Below, one piece after another: positions 23,769 to 32,325 of a stretch of DNA of 64,000 nt. Positions within the stretch are counted from its first letter, which is position 1; the number at the start of each line of letters is the position of its first letter. This stretch comes from Streptomyces cyaneofuscatus (lineage in GTDB: Bacteria > Actinomycetota > Actinomycetes > Streptomycetales > Streptomycetaceae): contig NZ_JOEM01000007.1 of the NCBI RefSeq assembly GCF_000718135.1, positions 372,001 through 436,000 of the forward strand, given 5' to 3'. Made by a program: the position numbers and the translations under genes. The notes beneath the pieces were generated by a model, which saw nothing but the letters and a program-made list of their open reading frames with translations, was not told the DNA's origin and made no database searches.

Positions 23769-25349
23769 TCAGGCGGACAGGGCCTCCCGGGTGTCCCGGC
23801 CGTCCACGTACGTCGTCACGACCTCGATGTCCCCGATCCGCGCGGGGTCCACCCGGTGCGGGTCGTCGCCGAGGACCACCAAGTCGGCGCGCTTGCCCGG
23901 GGAGAGGGTGCCCGCCGTGCCGTCCCAGCGGCAGGCGTGGGCGCCGGCGACCGTGTAGGCGCGTACGGCCTCCGCGACGCCGATCACCTCGTCCCCGCCG
24001 ATGGTCCGGCCGGACGCGGAGGCCCGTTCGACCATGAACTGGATCGCCCGCAGCGGGGAACCGTCGGTGACGGGCCGGTCCGAGGAGCCGACGAGGGTGA
24101 CGCCGTGGTCCAGGAACCCCCGGCCCCGGTACATCCAGCCGGCCCGCCGCTCCCCCATCACCGTCGCGTAGTCGTCGCCGAAGTACCGCAGAAAGTTGGG
24201 CTGGACCACCGCGCTCACGCCGAGCGCGGCGAAGCGGGGCAGCTGGTCGGGGCGGATGAGTCCGGCGTGTTCGATGCGGTGGCGGGCGTCGGGCCGGGGC
24301 TTGAGCTTCTGGGCGCGTTCCAGGGCGTCCAGGGCGAGGTCGGCGGCGCGGTCCCCGATGGCGTGGACGGCGAGCTGCCAGCCGGCGAGGTGGCCGTCGA
24401 TGATGAGGCGGGTGAGCCGGTCGGGGTCGTCCTGGAGCCGGCCGGTGTCGTCCGTCCCTTCGTACGGGGAGGTGAGCGCGGCCGTGCGCGCCATCATGCC
24501 GCCGTCGGTGTAGATCTTCAGGGCGCCGAGGGAGAGCCAGTCGTCGCCGAATCCGGTGCGCAGGCCGAGGTCCAGGGCCTCGGTGAAGCCGTCGTCGGGG
24601 TGGGCCGCGCGGGTACGGAGGGTGTCTCCGGAGGCCATGAGCTGGACGCGCAGGGGCAGTCGGCCCCGGTCGCGCAGCAGTTGGTAGGCGCCGAGTTCGA
24701 CGGGGCTGTGGCCCAGCAGCCCGCCGCCGATGCCGGCCTCGGCGCAGGCGGTGATCCCCTCGGTGAGGCAGGCGCGGGCGGCGTGTTCGATCGCGTCGGC
24801 GAGCTCCTCCTGGGAGTACGGGAGCCGCAGCCGTCGGGCGGCGGTCATGGCGCTCTCGGCGAGGAAGCCCTCCTCGTGCTCCACCTCGGCCGGCAGCAGC
24901 TCCAGGACGGCGGTGTTGACGACGCAGGCGTGTCCGGAGTCGTGCATCAGGAGGATCTTGCGGCCGTGGCTGACCCGGTCCAGTTCGGCGGCGGTCAGAT
25001 GGCGGCCCAGGGCCCGCTGGTCGTAACCGGCGATATCCAGCCAGGCGCCCGGGGGTGCGGGCCGGCGGGCGGCCTCGTCCACGACGGCGAGGATGTCCTC
25101 GATCCGCATGCACGGGGCGATGCTCGGCGTACGGGCCTTGAACCCGGCCCAGGCCAGGTGGACATGGCTGTCGATGAAGCCGGGCAGCACGGTGGCGCCC
25201 TGGAGGTCGACCACCTCGCGGGCCGGGAGAGCGGTCACCGCCTCGTCCACGCCGACGATCCGGCCCCGCCAGACACCGAGGTCGCGGGCGACGGGGTGGT
25301 GCGGGTCGAGCGTGAGGATGCGGGCGTTCGTCAGCCTCGTACAGAGCAT
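23769..25349 (-). CDS. Amidohydrolase (YtcJ/NfdA-like)
   Basis: A 526-residue metal-dependent hydrolase. It has the HxH motif GFIDSHVHLAWAG, a central KIYTDGGMM where Lys may be carboxylated, VHAIGDRAADLALDAL, HRIEHAGLI and SSDRPVTDGSPL, and a C-terminal composite-sandwich part ending LSPGKRADLVVLGDDP. The family hydrolyses amide or related C-N bonds; substrate unknown. ATG 25349 has GGGAGG 5-7 bp upstream; longer forms start in a low-complexity leader. No signal peptide, so cytosolic. It is divergent from the iron-box operon that starts 216 bp away. Confidence 0.88.
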   Translation of the reverse strand: MLCTRLTNARILTLDPHHPVARDLGVWRGRIVGVDEAVTALPAREVVDLQGATVLPGFIDSHVHLAWAGFKARTPSIAPCMRIEDILAVVDEAARRPAPPGAWLDIAGYDQRALGRHLTAAELDRVSHGRKILLMHDSGHACVVNTAVLELLPAEVEHEEGFLAESAMTAARRLRLPYSQEELADAIEHAARACLTEGITACAEAGIGGGLLGHSPVELGAYQLLRDRGRLPLRVQLMASGDTLRTRAAHPDDGFTEALDLGLRTGFGDDWLSLGALKIYTDGGMMARTAALTSPYEGTDDTGRLQDDPDRLTRLIIDGHLAGWQLAVHAIGDRAADLALDALERAQKLKPRPDARHRIEHAGLIRPDQLPRFAALGVSAVVQPNFLRYFGDDYATVMGERRAGWMYRGRGFLDHGVTLVGSSDRPVTDGSPLRAIQFMVERASASGRTIGGDEVIGVAEAVRAYTVAGAHACRWDGTAGTLSPGKRADLVVLGDDPHRVDPARIGDIEVVTTYVDGRDTREALSA

Positions 25350-25506
25350 GGGAGGTCCCTCCCCCGTCGCGGTCGGACCCACGGCGCACGGCCGGAGAGC
25401 GGGCCGGGCCAAGCTAACCCGCACGGCCTCGCCTGTCGACGTCAGGGTGCGATTCCGGCCGACCTGATCCTCTCAACCCCACGTTGAATCATGGGACGTT
25501 GTGCTC

Positions 25507-25525
25507 TTAGGTAAGCCTTGCTTTA
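25507..25525 (+). promoter_or_regulatory. Probable iron box (DmdR/IdeR site)
   Basis: TTAGGTAAGCCTTGCTTTA agrees with the actinobacterial iron-box consensus (TTAGGTTAGGCTAACCTAA) at 13 of 19 positions, with a strong left half. It lies 40 bp upstream of the formyltransferase start. Fe2+-DmdR would repress the operon when iron is plentiful. Confidence 0.6.
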
Positions 25526-25564
25526 CTGAGTCGCCGGTCATCGCTCTTCCAAGGAGGCACCTCC

Positions 25565-26509
25565 ATGCGGGTCGTCATGTTCGGTTACCAGACCTGGGGG
25601 CACCGCACCCTGCAAGCGCTGCTGGACTCCGAGCACGACGTGGTGACGGTGGTGACGCACCCGAAGAGCGAGCACGCCTACGAGAAGATCTGGAGCGACT
25701 CGGTGGCCGATCTGGCGGAGAAGCACGGGATCCCCGTGATCATCCGCAACCGGCCGGACGATGAACTGGTGGAGCGCCTCAAGGAGGTGGCCCCGGACAT
25801 CATCGTCGCCAACAATTGGCGGACGTGGATGCCGCCGGAGATCTACAACCTGCCGGTCCACGGCACGCTGAACATCCACGACTCCCTGCTGCCCGCCTAC
25901 GCGGGTTTCTCGCCGCTGATCTGGGCGCTCATCAACGGCGAGCCGGAAGTCGGCGTCACCGCCCACCTGATGGACGAGGAGCTGGACGCGGGCGACATCG
26001 TCATCCAGCGGTCGGTGGCTGTCGGTCCGACGGACACCACCACCGACCTCTTCCACCGTACGGTCGACCTCATCGCCCCGGTCACCACCGAGGCGCTGGG
26101 CCTGATCGCCTCGGGGCAGACCGAGTTCACCCGGCAGGACCGGTCGAAGGCCAGCTTCTTCCACAAGCGGGCCGAGGAGGACATCCGTATCGACTGGACC
26201 TGGCCGGCCGAGGACCTGGAGCGTCTGATCCGCGCCCAGTCCGCTCCCTACCCGAGCGCCTTCACCTTCCACAAGGGGCAGCGGCTCGAAGTCGTCTCCG
26301 CTGTCGTGTCCGAGGGCCGCTACGGCGGCACCCCGGGCCGGATCTTCTACCGCGAGGGCGACGGCGTCGTGATCGTCGCCGGAGCCGATGCCCGAACCGG
26401 CCGCAACCACGGTCTGGCCATCACCCGCGTACGGACCGGGGACGGCCGCGAACTTCCCGCGACCGAGTACTTCACCTCGATGGGCGGCTATCTCACCGGC
26501 CGCCCCTGA
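25565..26509 (+). CDS. Formyltransferase (methionyl-tRNA formyltransferase family, siderophore type)
   Basis: A 314-residue enzyme with an N-terminal formyltransferase core using N10-formyl-tetrahydrofolate. The catalytic Asn/His/Asp are seen in GTLNIHDSLLPAYAGFSPL and DEELDAGDIVIQ. The FMT C-terminal lobe is seen in SAPYPSAFTFHKGQRLEV. It differs from housekeeping Fmt and resembles the formyltransferases of hydroxamate siderophore clusters, which formylate hydroxyornithine. ATG 25565 has AAGGAGG upstream, and the RBS can pair in a GGAGG-CAC-CTCC hairpin. An iron box lies upstream, and the DDAH gene follows 18 bp after the stop, so the two form an iron-linked operon. No NRPS is in the window. 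Confidence 0.85.
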   Translation: MRVVMFGYQTWGHRTLQALLDSEHDVVTVVTHPKSEHAYEKIWSDSVADLAEKHGIPVIIRNRPDDELVERLKEVAPDIIVANNWRTWMPPEIYNLPVHGTLNIHDSLLPAYAGFSPLIWALINGEPEVGVTAHLMDEELDAGDIVIQRSVAVGPTDTTTDLFHRTVDLIAPVTTEALGLIASGQTEFTRQDRSKASFFHKRAEEDIRIDWTWPAEDLERLIRAQSAPYPSAFTFHKGQRLEVVSAVVSEGRYGGTPGRIFYREGDGVVIVAGADARTGRNHGLAITRVRTGDGRELPATEYFTSMGGYLTGRP

Positions 26510-26527
26510 CGATCGGGACCCTCACCC

Positions 26528-27340
26528 ATGCGTACCGCACGTGCCCGGCACTACCTCATGTGCCGGCCCACCTACTTCGACGTGGTCTACTCCATCAACC
26601 CGTGGATGGACCCGAAGAAGCCTGTCGACACTCCGCTGGCCATCGCCCAGTGGGAGCGACTGCGCGAGGTCTACCTGAGCCTCGGGCACACCGTCGACAC
26701 CATCGAACCCGTCCGCGGACTCCCCGACATGGTCTTCGCCGCCAACGGCGCCACGGTCGTCGACGGGCGCGCCCTCGTGGCCCGCTTCCGTGACGCCGAG
26801 CGGATCGCCGAGGGTCCGGCGTACCACGACTGGCTGCGCGACAACGGCTTCCCCGACCTGCGCACGGCGAGCGTCGTCAACGAAGGGGAGGGCGACTACC
26901 TGCTCGTGGGCGACCTCCTGCTCGCCGGTACGGGGTTCCGCAGCGATCCCCGCTCCCACGACGAGGCCCAGGAGTTCTTCGGCCGCCCGGTGATCGGGCT
27001 GACCCTGGTGGACCCCGACTACTACCACCTGGACACGGCGCTCACCGTGCTGGACGAGAAGACGATCGCTTACTACCCGGAGGCCTTCTCCCCCGGCAGC
27101 CTCGCCGTGCTGCGACGCCTCTTCCCGGACGCCGTGCTCGCCTCGGCGCAGGACGCGGCGGTGTTCGGGCTGAACGCCACGTCGGACGGGCTGAACGTAG
27201 TCCTGCCGCAGAACGCCACGGGTCTCGCGGGGCAGCTCCGTGACCGCGGCTTCCGCCCGGTCGGTGTGGACCTGTCCGAGCTCCTCAAGGCGGGCGGCAG
27301 CGTGAAGTGCTGCACGCTGGAGCTCCGGCCGGCACGCTGA
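26528..27340 (+). CDS. ddaH: Dimethylarginine dimethylaminohydrolase (DDAH) family protein
   Basis: A 270-residue guanidino-modifying enzyme of the amidinotransferase fold: YFDVVYSINPWMD, GLPDMVFAANGATVVDG, YYHLDTALTVLDEKT (catalytic His), NATSDGLNVVLPQNA and GGSVKCCTLELRP (catalytic Cys near the end). DDAH and arginine-deiminase relatives hydrolyse arginine-type guanidines to citrulline plus an amine. The specific substrate here is uncertain. ATG 26528 starts 18 bp after the formyltransferase. Shared control by the iron box suggests that it supplies or salvages an ornithine/citrulline-like precursor. A very strong terminator follows. Confidence 0.82.
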   Translation: MRTARARHYLMCRPTYFDVVYSINPWMDPKKPVDTPLAIAQWERLREVYLSLGHTVDTIEPVRGLPDMVFAANGATVVDGRALVARFRDAERIAEGPAYHDWLRDNGFPDLRTASVVNEGEGDYLLVGDLLLAGTGFRSDPRSHDEAQEFFGRPVIGLTLVDPDYYHLDTALTVLDEKTIAYYPEAFSPGSLAVLRRLFPDAVLASAQDAAVFGLNATSDGLNVVLPQNATGLAGQLRDRGFRPVGVDLSELLKAGGSVKCCTLELRPAR

Positions 27341-27352
27341 CCTACCGCTCCT

Positions 27353-27391
27353 GGTGCCCCCGCCCGGGTCGACGACCCGGGCGGGGGCACC
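27353..27391 (+). terminator. Terminator of the formyltransferase-DDAH operon
   Basis: GGTGCCCCCGCCCGGGTC (27353-27370) and GACCCGGGCGGGGGCACC (27374-27391) are perfect 18-bp arms with a 3-nt loop, 12 bp after the stop. Confidence 0.93.
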
Positions 27392-27492
27392 GTGGTCCCG
27401 GCGGCTCGGCACCTGCCTGCGGACGACCCGCCCGGTGACGGCCGCTCAGGTAGCATCGAGCGCGCCAGACATGCGCCGTGGGGGGAGCGGAG

Positions 27493-29196
27493 ATGGTCGC
27501 GAAGTACGTCGTCTCACCGCGCGGCGGTCGCGGCGTCCACGCCGACATCACCTCCGCGCTCCTGGCGGCGGCCCGGCGGGGCCGGGCGGCGCTGATCGAG
27601 ATCGCGCCCGGACGGTACGAGGAAGCCCTCACCGTACGGGGAGAGGTCCGGCTCGTCGCGGCGGAGGCGCCCGGCTCGGTGGTGGTGGGCCAGGCGCGCG
27701 GGACCGCCCTCGACGCGTACGGAACGGTCGGTGTCGACGGCCTCGTCCTGACCGGCCGCGACGCCGACACCGTCGCCTGCCATGCGGGGACGCTCACCCT
27801 CGACCGGGTCGAGATCCGCGCGTACAACGGGGTCGGTGTGCACGCCAGGCCCAACACTTCGCTCACGCTGCGGGACAGCGTGGTGCTGCACGGCCGGACC
27901 CTCTTCAGCGGGGCCCGCGGGCTCGTGGAGCGGTGCCGGTTCACCGATGCCACCGACAACGCGATCGCCGTGATCGAAGGCGCCGACGTCACGGTCCGGG
28001 ACAGCCGTGTCGAGGGCAGCCGCATCCACGGCGTACGCGTCACTGGTGCGCGGGCCGAGGTCACCGGATGCGAGCTGACCGGCACCGGTCTCGCGGCCGT
28101 CGTCGCGGACACGCAGGCGGAGCTCAGGGTGGCCGGCTGCGCCATCGAGGCCGTGCACGCCGAGGGAATCTGCTTCATGGAGCAGTCCAGAGGTTCCGTG
28201 GACAGCACGCGCGTCACCGACGCCCAGCACGGGATCGCGGTCATGACCGGCGCCGACCCGGTGGTGCGCGGATGCACCTTCGCCCGGTGCCGGGACACCG
28301 GCATCAACGTCGGGTCGGCGGGCCGCGGCCGGTTCGAGGAGTGCACGGTCCTCGACGCGGGGAACGCCGCGGTGCTCTCCACGGAGGGCGGCTCTCCGGA
28401 GGTCGACGGCTGCCGCGTCTCGGGCGGCAACGTGGGGATCGCCATCACCGAAGCGGCCAGAGGCCGTTTCACCCGCGTCGCGATCGAGGATCTGACGAGC
28501 GTCGCCCTGCGGGTCAAGAACGGGAGCACCGCCGTCTTCGAGCACGTGCGGGTCGAACGCTGCCCCTCGCAGGTGCAGACCTTGGGGAACGCGGGCACCA
28601 CGGCCGACATCACCGACGCGGTGTTCCGGGACTTCGACATGTCCGCCGTCGAGGTGCTGGGCCAGTCGCGGGTCAGGCTCACCGACGTGTCCGCCGAGCG
28701 GGGAACGCTGGGCTTCGGCGTGGGCGAGGAGGCTCAACTGCTCGTGCGGGACTGCACGATCGAGGCGGTGAGCAGGTGGGGGGTGAGCGCCTTCGGCAAG
28801 AGCAGGCTCGTCGCGAGGAACCTCACCGTGTCCGGCGCCGGCACCGCCGGGCTCAGCGGCCGTGGTTCCGCCTATCTGGACGTCACGGACAGCGAGTTCA
28901 CCGACTGCGCGGTCGTGGGGGTGAGCCTGCGGGAGCGGTGCGGCGGACGGCTGGTGGGCTGCACCGTGGCGGGAGAGGGGGGTGACGCGGTGCGGCACAA
29001 CGGACTGGTGGAGCTGGTCTCCCTCCGTACGTCGCTGCCGGTGGTGGAGAGCGCGGAGCCGGCCGAACCGCCCCCGACCATCATCAACAATTTCAACGCG
29101 CCGGTGTTCAACGACGAGGTCCACGGCGTCCAGCTGGCCTGGAACAACACGACGGCCATCCAGCAGCAGACCGGAGAGGGCGGTACCCCCGCATGA
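27493..29196 (+). CDS. Right-handed parallel beta-helix protein with C-terminal Asn-rich motif
   Basis: A 567-residue protein, nearly all beta-helix coils of about 22-24 residues: for example GSRIHGVRVTGARAEVTGCE and DAQHGIAVMTGADPVVRGC, with repeated V-R-G/D-C steps. The N-terminus (KYVVSPRGGRGVHADITSAL, IEIAPGRYEEALTVRG) is the usual cap of pectate-lyase-like folds. No signal peptide or membrane helix, so cytosolic. After a Pro-rich linker the last 40 residues read TIINNFNAPVFNDEVHGVQL and AWNNTTAIQQQ. The same pattern begins the next protein, whose ATG overlaps this TGA (ATGA). Shared short N/Q-rich motifs in adjacent genes are typical of amyloid-type signalling partners. The helix may be the sensor or scaffold. 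The start is ATG 27493. Confidence 0.8.
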   Translation: MVAKYVVSPRGGRGVHADITSALLAAARRGRAALIEIAPGRYEEALTVRGEVRLVAAEAPGSVVVGQARGTALDAYGTVGVDGLVLTGRDADTVACHAGTLTLDRVEIRAYNGVGVHARPNTSLTLRDSVVLHGRTLFSGARGLVERCRFTDATDNAIAVIEGADVTVRDSRVEGSRIHGVRVTGARAEVTGCELTGTGLAAVVADTQAELRVAGCAIEAVHAEGICFMEQSRGSVDSTRVTDAQHGIAVMTGADPVVRGCTFARCRDTGINVGSAGRGRFEECTVLDAGNAAVLSTEGGSPEVDGCRVSGGNVGIAITEAARGRFTRVAIEDLTSVALRVKNGSTAVFEHVRVERCPSQVQTLGNAGTTADITDAVFRDFDMSAVEVLGQSRVRLTDVSAERGTLGFGVGEEAQLLVRDCTIEAVSRWGVSAFGKSRLVARNLTVSGAGTAGLSGRGSAYLDVTDSEFTDCAVVGVSLRERCGGRLVGCTVAGEGGDAVRHNGLVELVSLRTSLPVVESAEPAEPPPTIINNFNAPVFNDEVHGVQLAWNNTTAIQQQTGEGGTPA

Positions 29197-29600
29197 ACGA
29201 CCCGCGGAATGTGCACAATCACGAGGGACCGGTGTTCAACGAGGCTTTCTCCGGTGCCCAGTTCGCCTGGAACAACCAGTCCGTCACGCAGAACCAGCAG
29301 AACAACAGCACGGTCGCCCCGGGGTTCGAGGCGCTCGCCGCACTGGTCGACGACCTGCTCCAACAGCTGCCCCGGGCGGGCCTCGCCGACCGCGACCGTG
29401 AGGACGTGGAGGCGGCGGCCGGCGAGGTCCGCGCGACGATCAGCGGGCCGGGCACCCCCGAGGAGGGCCGGGTCCGCCGCGCGCTGGCCATGCTCAAGGG
29501 GGTGCTGGCACCGGTCGCGACCGGAGTGGCGGCCGGTACGGCGGCGGGGGCGCAGCAATGGGCGCAGACGGCGATCGAGGGGCTGACCCGTATCGTCTGA
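29193..29600 (+). CDS. Small helical protein sharing the Asn-rich motif (possible effector)
   Basis: A 135-residue protein. Residues 6-36 read VHNHEGPVFNEAFSGAQFAW then NNQSVTQNQQNN, matching the C-terminus of the preceding beta-helix protein at PVFN[DE]xx[HS]G[VA]Q[LF]AWNN. The remainder is alpha-helical (ALAALVDDLLQQLPRAGLAD, DREDVEAAAGEVRATI), and ends in a small-residue segment VLAPVATGVAAGTAAGAQQW that could insert into a membrane or pack in an oligomer. The overlap ATGA gives translational coupling to the upstream gene. No known domain was recognised. By analogy to bacterial amyloid signalling (sensor and cell-death effector sharing a motif) it could be an effector; this is inference. 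Confidence 0.65.
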   Translation: MNDPRNVHNHEGPVFNEAFSGAQFAWNNQSVTQNQQNNSTVAPGFEALAALVDDLLQQLPRAGLADRDREDVEAAAGEVRATISGPGTPEEGRVRRALAMLKGVLAPVATGVAAGTAAGAQQWAQTAIEGLTRIV

Positions 29601-29645
29601 CCGCCTCGGTTCTCGACCTTGCGTCCTGCCGCCGCCGTAACAGGT

Positions 29646-30065
29646 TCACCCCTGGCCGATGTTGACCATCCAGGTGATCCCGAACCGGTCCACGAGGGCG
29701 CCCGCCTCATCACCCCATGGCTGCTTCTCCAGAGGCATGGTCACCGTGCCGCCCTCGGACAGCCGCTCGAAGCGGACGCGGAGTTCGTCGTCATCGCCGC
29801 CGAGGTAGACCGCGACACCGCTGCCGGGGCGGTACGGCACGCCTTTCGGCACGTCCCAGGCCATCACCGTGTAGCCGTCCGGGGTGTCCAGCCGGGCGTG
29901 CAGGACCTTGTCGGCGTCGAAGGCGTCCGCCGAGTCCGAGTTCGCCGGGCCGGAGTCCGTGGCCGTCGACACCTCCAGCTCGCCGCCGAAGACCTCCTGG
30001 TAGAACTTCATCGCCTGCCGCGCGTTCCCGTCGAAACTGATGTACGGGTTGAGTCGGGACCCCAT
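29646..30065 (-). CDS. VOC-family (glyoxalase/PhnB-like) protein
   Basis: A 139-residue protein with two beta-alpha-beta-beta-beta modules: LNPYISFDGNARQAMKFYQE then VFGGELEVS, and DKVLHARLDTPDGYTVMAWD, LGGDDDELRVRFERLSEG, WGDEAGALVDRFGITWMVNI. This is the PhnB/3-demethylubiquinone-type branch (YISFxGNAxxAxxFY) of the VOC fold. Substrate unknown. ATG 30065 is preferred because AAGGAG lies 6 bp upstream. It is divergent from the WYL regulator, 102 bp away, a common pairing, and is probably its target. Confidence 0.88.
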   Translation of the reverse strand: MGSRLNPYISFDGNARQAMKFYQEVFGGELEVSTATDSGPANSDSADAFDADKVLHARLDTPDGYTVMAWDVPKGVPYRPGSGVAVYLGGDDDELRVRFERLSEGGTVTMPLEKQPWGDEAGALVDRFGITWMVNIGQG

Positions 30066-30167
30066 CCACTGCTCCTTCATATGGATGAACTGCCGCCTTC
30101 GGGCGACACCTTGAGCCTCGCAGCGCATCACGACACCTCATGTCATGTATTGCCCTAGGGTTTTCCC

Positions 30168-31181
30168 ATGCGCGCCGATCGACTGGTCTCCCTGGTCCTG
30201 CTGCTGCGCCAGCGCGGTCGGCTCTCCGCGACCGCGCTCGCCCGTGAGCTGGAGGTGTCCACGCGTACGGTGCTGCGCGACATCGAGGCGCTGTCCGCGG
30301 CCGGTGTCCCGGTGCACGCCGAACGCGGCCGGTACGGCGGCTTCGCACTGCTGCCCGGCTTCCGGACCGAGCTCACCGGGCTGAACCACGACGAGGCCCT
30401 CGCCCTGCTGGTCGCCGGATCGCGGCGCGGGGCGCAGGCGTTCGGCCTCGGCTCGGCGCTCGCCTCGGCGATGCTCAAGGTGGTCGACGCGCTGCCGGAG
30501 AGCCATCGGGACACCGCGGCCGGGGTCGCCGAGCGGCTGCTCATCGACCCCGAGACCGATCTCCTCGCGCGAAGGCTGGAGGGTGACGACGTACCCGACC
30601 CGATCGCGGGCGAGGTCCGGCGCGCGGTGTTCGCCGGGCGCAAGCTGCGCATCCGCTACGCGGCGGTGGGCCGGACCCCGCATTGGCGGACGGTCGACCC
30701 GATCGGTCTGGTCACCGTACGCGAGCAGGGCTACCTGCTGGCCACCAGGTCGGGTGAGGACCGCACGTACCGGCTCTCCCGGATCCTGGCCGCCGAGGAG
30801 CTCGCCGAACCCGCCGAGCGGTCGGAACGGGTCGACCTGGACCGGGCGTGGCAGGAACGCGGCACACGGTTCCGGACCGGTGGCGACCAGGTCACCGTGC
30901 TGGTACGGGTGGACCCGGCGCGCCGGGAGGAGCTGGTGGGCACGGCGCTGGCGGTCCTCGCGGAGGATGCGGAAGAGGCCGAAGAAGGCGAAGAGGGCGA
31001 GGAAGGCGCAGTGGACGGGTGGCTGCGGCTGGAGGTGACCTTCCAGGACGCGCGGCACGCCGAGTGGGTGCTCTGGAAGCTCGCCGCGGACGCGGAGGCC
31101 CTGTCCCCGCAGTGGTTGCGTACCGCACTGCACGAACGGGCCACCGCGCTCGCCGCCCGCTACGGGGCGTCCACCAGGTGA
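30168..31181 (+). CDS. WYL-domain transcriptional regulator (YafY-like)
   Basis: A 337-residue regulator. The N-terminal HTH_11 domain reads LVLLLRQRGRLSATALARE, then LEVSTRTVLRDIEALSAAGV. The WYL-type core includes GRTPHWRTVDPIGLVTVREQ, then YLLATRSGEDRTYRLSRI. WYL domains bind small ligands or nucleic acid and act as sensors. An acidic run of Glu/Asp residues (AEDAEEAEEGEEGEEG) interrupts the C-terminal part and is not typical of the family. ATG 30168 overlaps no other gene. It is divergent from the VOC gene and likely controls it. Confidence 0.88.
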   Translation: MRADRLVSLVLLLRQRGRLSATALARELEVSTRTVLRDIEALSAAGVPVHAERGRYGGFALLPGFRTELTGLNHDEALALLVAGSRRGAQAFGLGSALASAMLKVVDALPESHRDTAAGVAERLLIDPETDLLARRLEGDDVPDPIAGEVRRAVFAGRKLRIRYAAVGRTPHWRTVDPIGLVTVREQGYLLATRSGEDRTYRLSRILAAEELAEPAERSERVDLDRAWQERGTRFRTGGDQVTVLVRVDPARREELVGTALAVLAEDAEEAEEGEEGEEGAVDGWLRLEVTFQDARHAEWVLWKLAADAEALSPQWLRTALHERATALAARYGASTR

Positions 31182-31353
31182 GGAACTTGCGGGGTACGCG
31201 GATGGGCCGCAGGCTGGAGTAGGCCGCCTGTCCCCTTGCGGGCCGGGCTGGGCAGAAACGACAAGGTCTCGCGGAAAAGCCATGGCCAGGACGTGACGGG
31301 GAAGGCGGCTGCCGAGCCTTCGGCGACACGCGGCCCCGGATCGAGGAGAGACG

Positions 31354-32280
31354 ATGCGAGACACCCCCGGCGGGCGCCTCACCCACCACGCCCGAGGCGC
31401 TCCCCTGCGCGGGCGGGTCGCGGTCGTCACCGGCGCGGCGCGCGGCATCGGTGAAGCCCTCGCGCACAGCCTCTCCGAGGCCGGGATGCATGTGGCGCTG
31501 ATCGGACGGGAGAGGGAGACCCTCCAGGTGGTCGCCGACTCCCTGCCCGGCCGGAGCATCTGCGTCGAGGCCGACGTCACCGACCGTGCGGCACTCACGG
31601 ACGCCGCCCTTCGCGTGGAGACCGAACTCGGCCCGGCGAGCGTGGTCGTGGCCAACGCCGGCATCGCGGTGAGCGGTCCCTTCGACCGTACGGCCGCCGA
31701 GCTCTGGCAGCGGGTCATCGACGTCAACCTCACCGGCTCCGCCAACACCGTCCGCGCGTTCCTGCCCCAGCTCACGGCGGCCCACGGCTACTTCCTCCAG
31801 ATCGCTTCCACCGCCGCGTTCGGCGCGGCGCCCATGATGAGCGCCTACTGCGCCTCCAAGGCGGGGGCGGAGTCGTTCGCCCTCGCGCTGCGCGGGGAGC
31901 TCGAACCGGACGGGGTCCAGGTCGGCATCGCGTACCTGCACTGGACCGGTACCGACATGCTCACCGGCATCGACGACCACCCCGTCCTGGAAGCCCTGCG
32001 ACGCAACCAGCCCCGTCCCGCCCGCCGTGTGCACTCCCCCGACCAGGTCGCCCGGTGGCTGACCCAGGGCATCGCCCACCGTGCCCCGCACATCTACGCC
32101 CCGCCGTGGCTCCGCTGGTGCCAGCCACTGCGCCCGCTGTTTCCGGCGCTCGTCGCCCGGATCACCCGGCGCGAGCTACGGGACCGGCCCAGCGACAAGC
32201 TCTCCTCCCCCGTCGAGGTCCTCGGCGCCGGAGGCCGTGCCGACTGGAACTCCTACCAGGCCGCTCCACGCGACCGGTAG
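31354..32280 (+). CDS. Short-chain dehydrogenase/reductase with extended C-terminus
   Basis: A 308-residue SDR. The cofactor motif is VVTGAARGIGEALAHSLS, the structural motif VVANAGIAVSG, and the active site QIASTAAFG (Ser) and YCASKAG (Tyr-x-x-x-Lys). About 60 extra C-terminal residues (YAPPWLRWCQPLRPLFPAL, VEVLGAG) resemble SDRs that act on lipids or sterols and sit at membranes. Substrate unknown. ATG 31354 has GAGGAGA upstream. It converges with the FUSC-type exporter gene on the opposite strand, 46 bp apart. Confidence 0.88.
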   Translation: MRDTPGGRLTHHARGAPLRGRVAVVTGAARGIGEALAHSLSEAGMHVALIGRERETLQVVADSLPGRSICVEADVTDRAALTDAALRVETELGPASVVVANAGIAVSGPFDRTAAELWQRVIDVNLTGSANTVRAFLPQLTAAHGYFLQIASTAAFGAAPMMSAYCASKAGAESFALALRGELEPDGVQVGIAYLHWTGTDMLTGIDDHPVLEALRRNQPRPARRVHSPDQVARWLTQGIAHRAPHIYAPPWLRWCQPLRPLFPALVARITRRELRDRPSDKLSSPVEVLGAGGRADWNSYQAAPRDR

Positions 32281-32325
32281 GCCGACTCTCGGCCCGGCCG
32301 TGCCCGCCCCGGCGGCCGTACCCGC

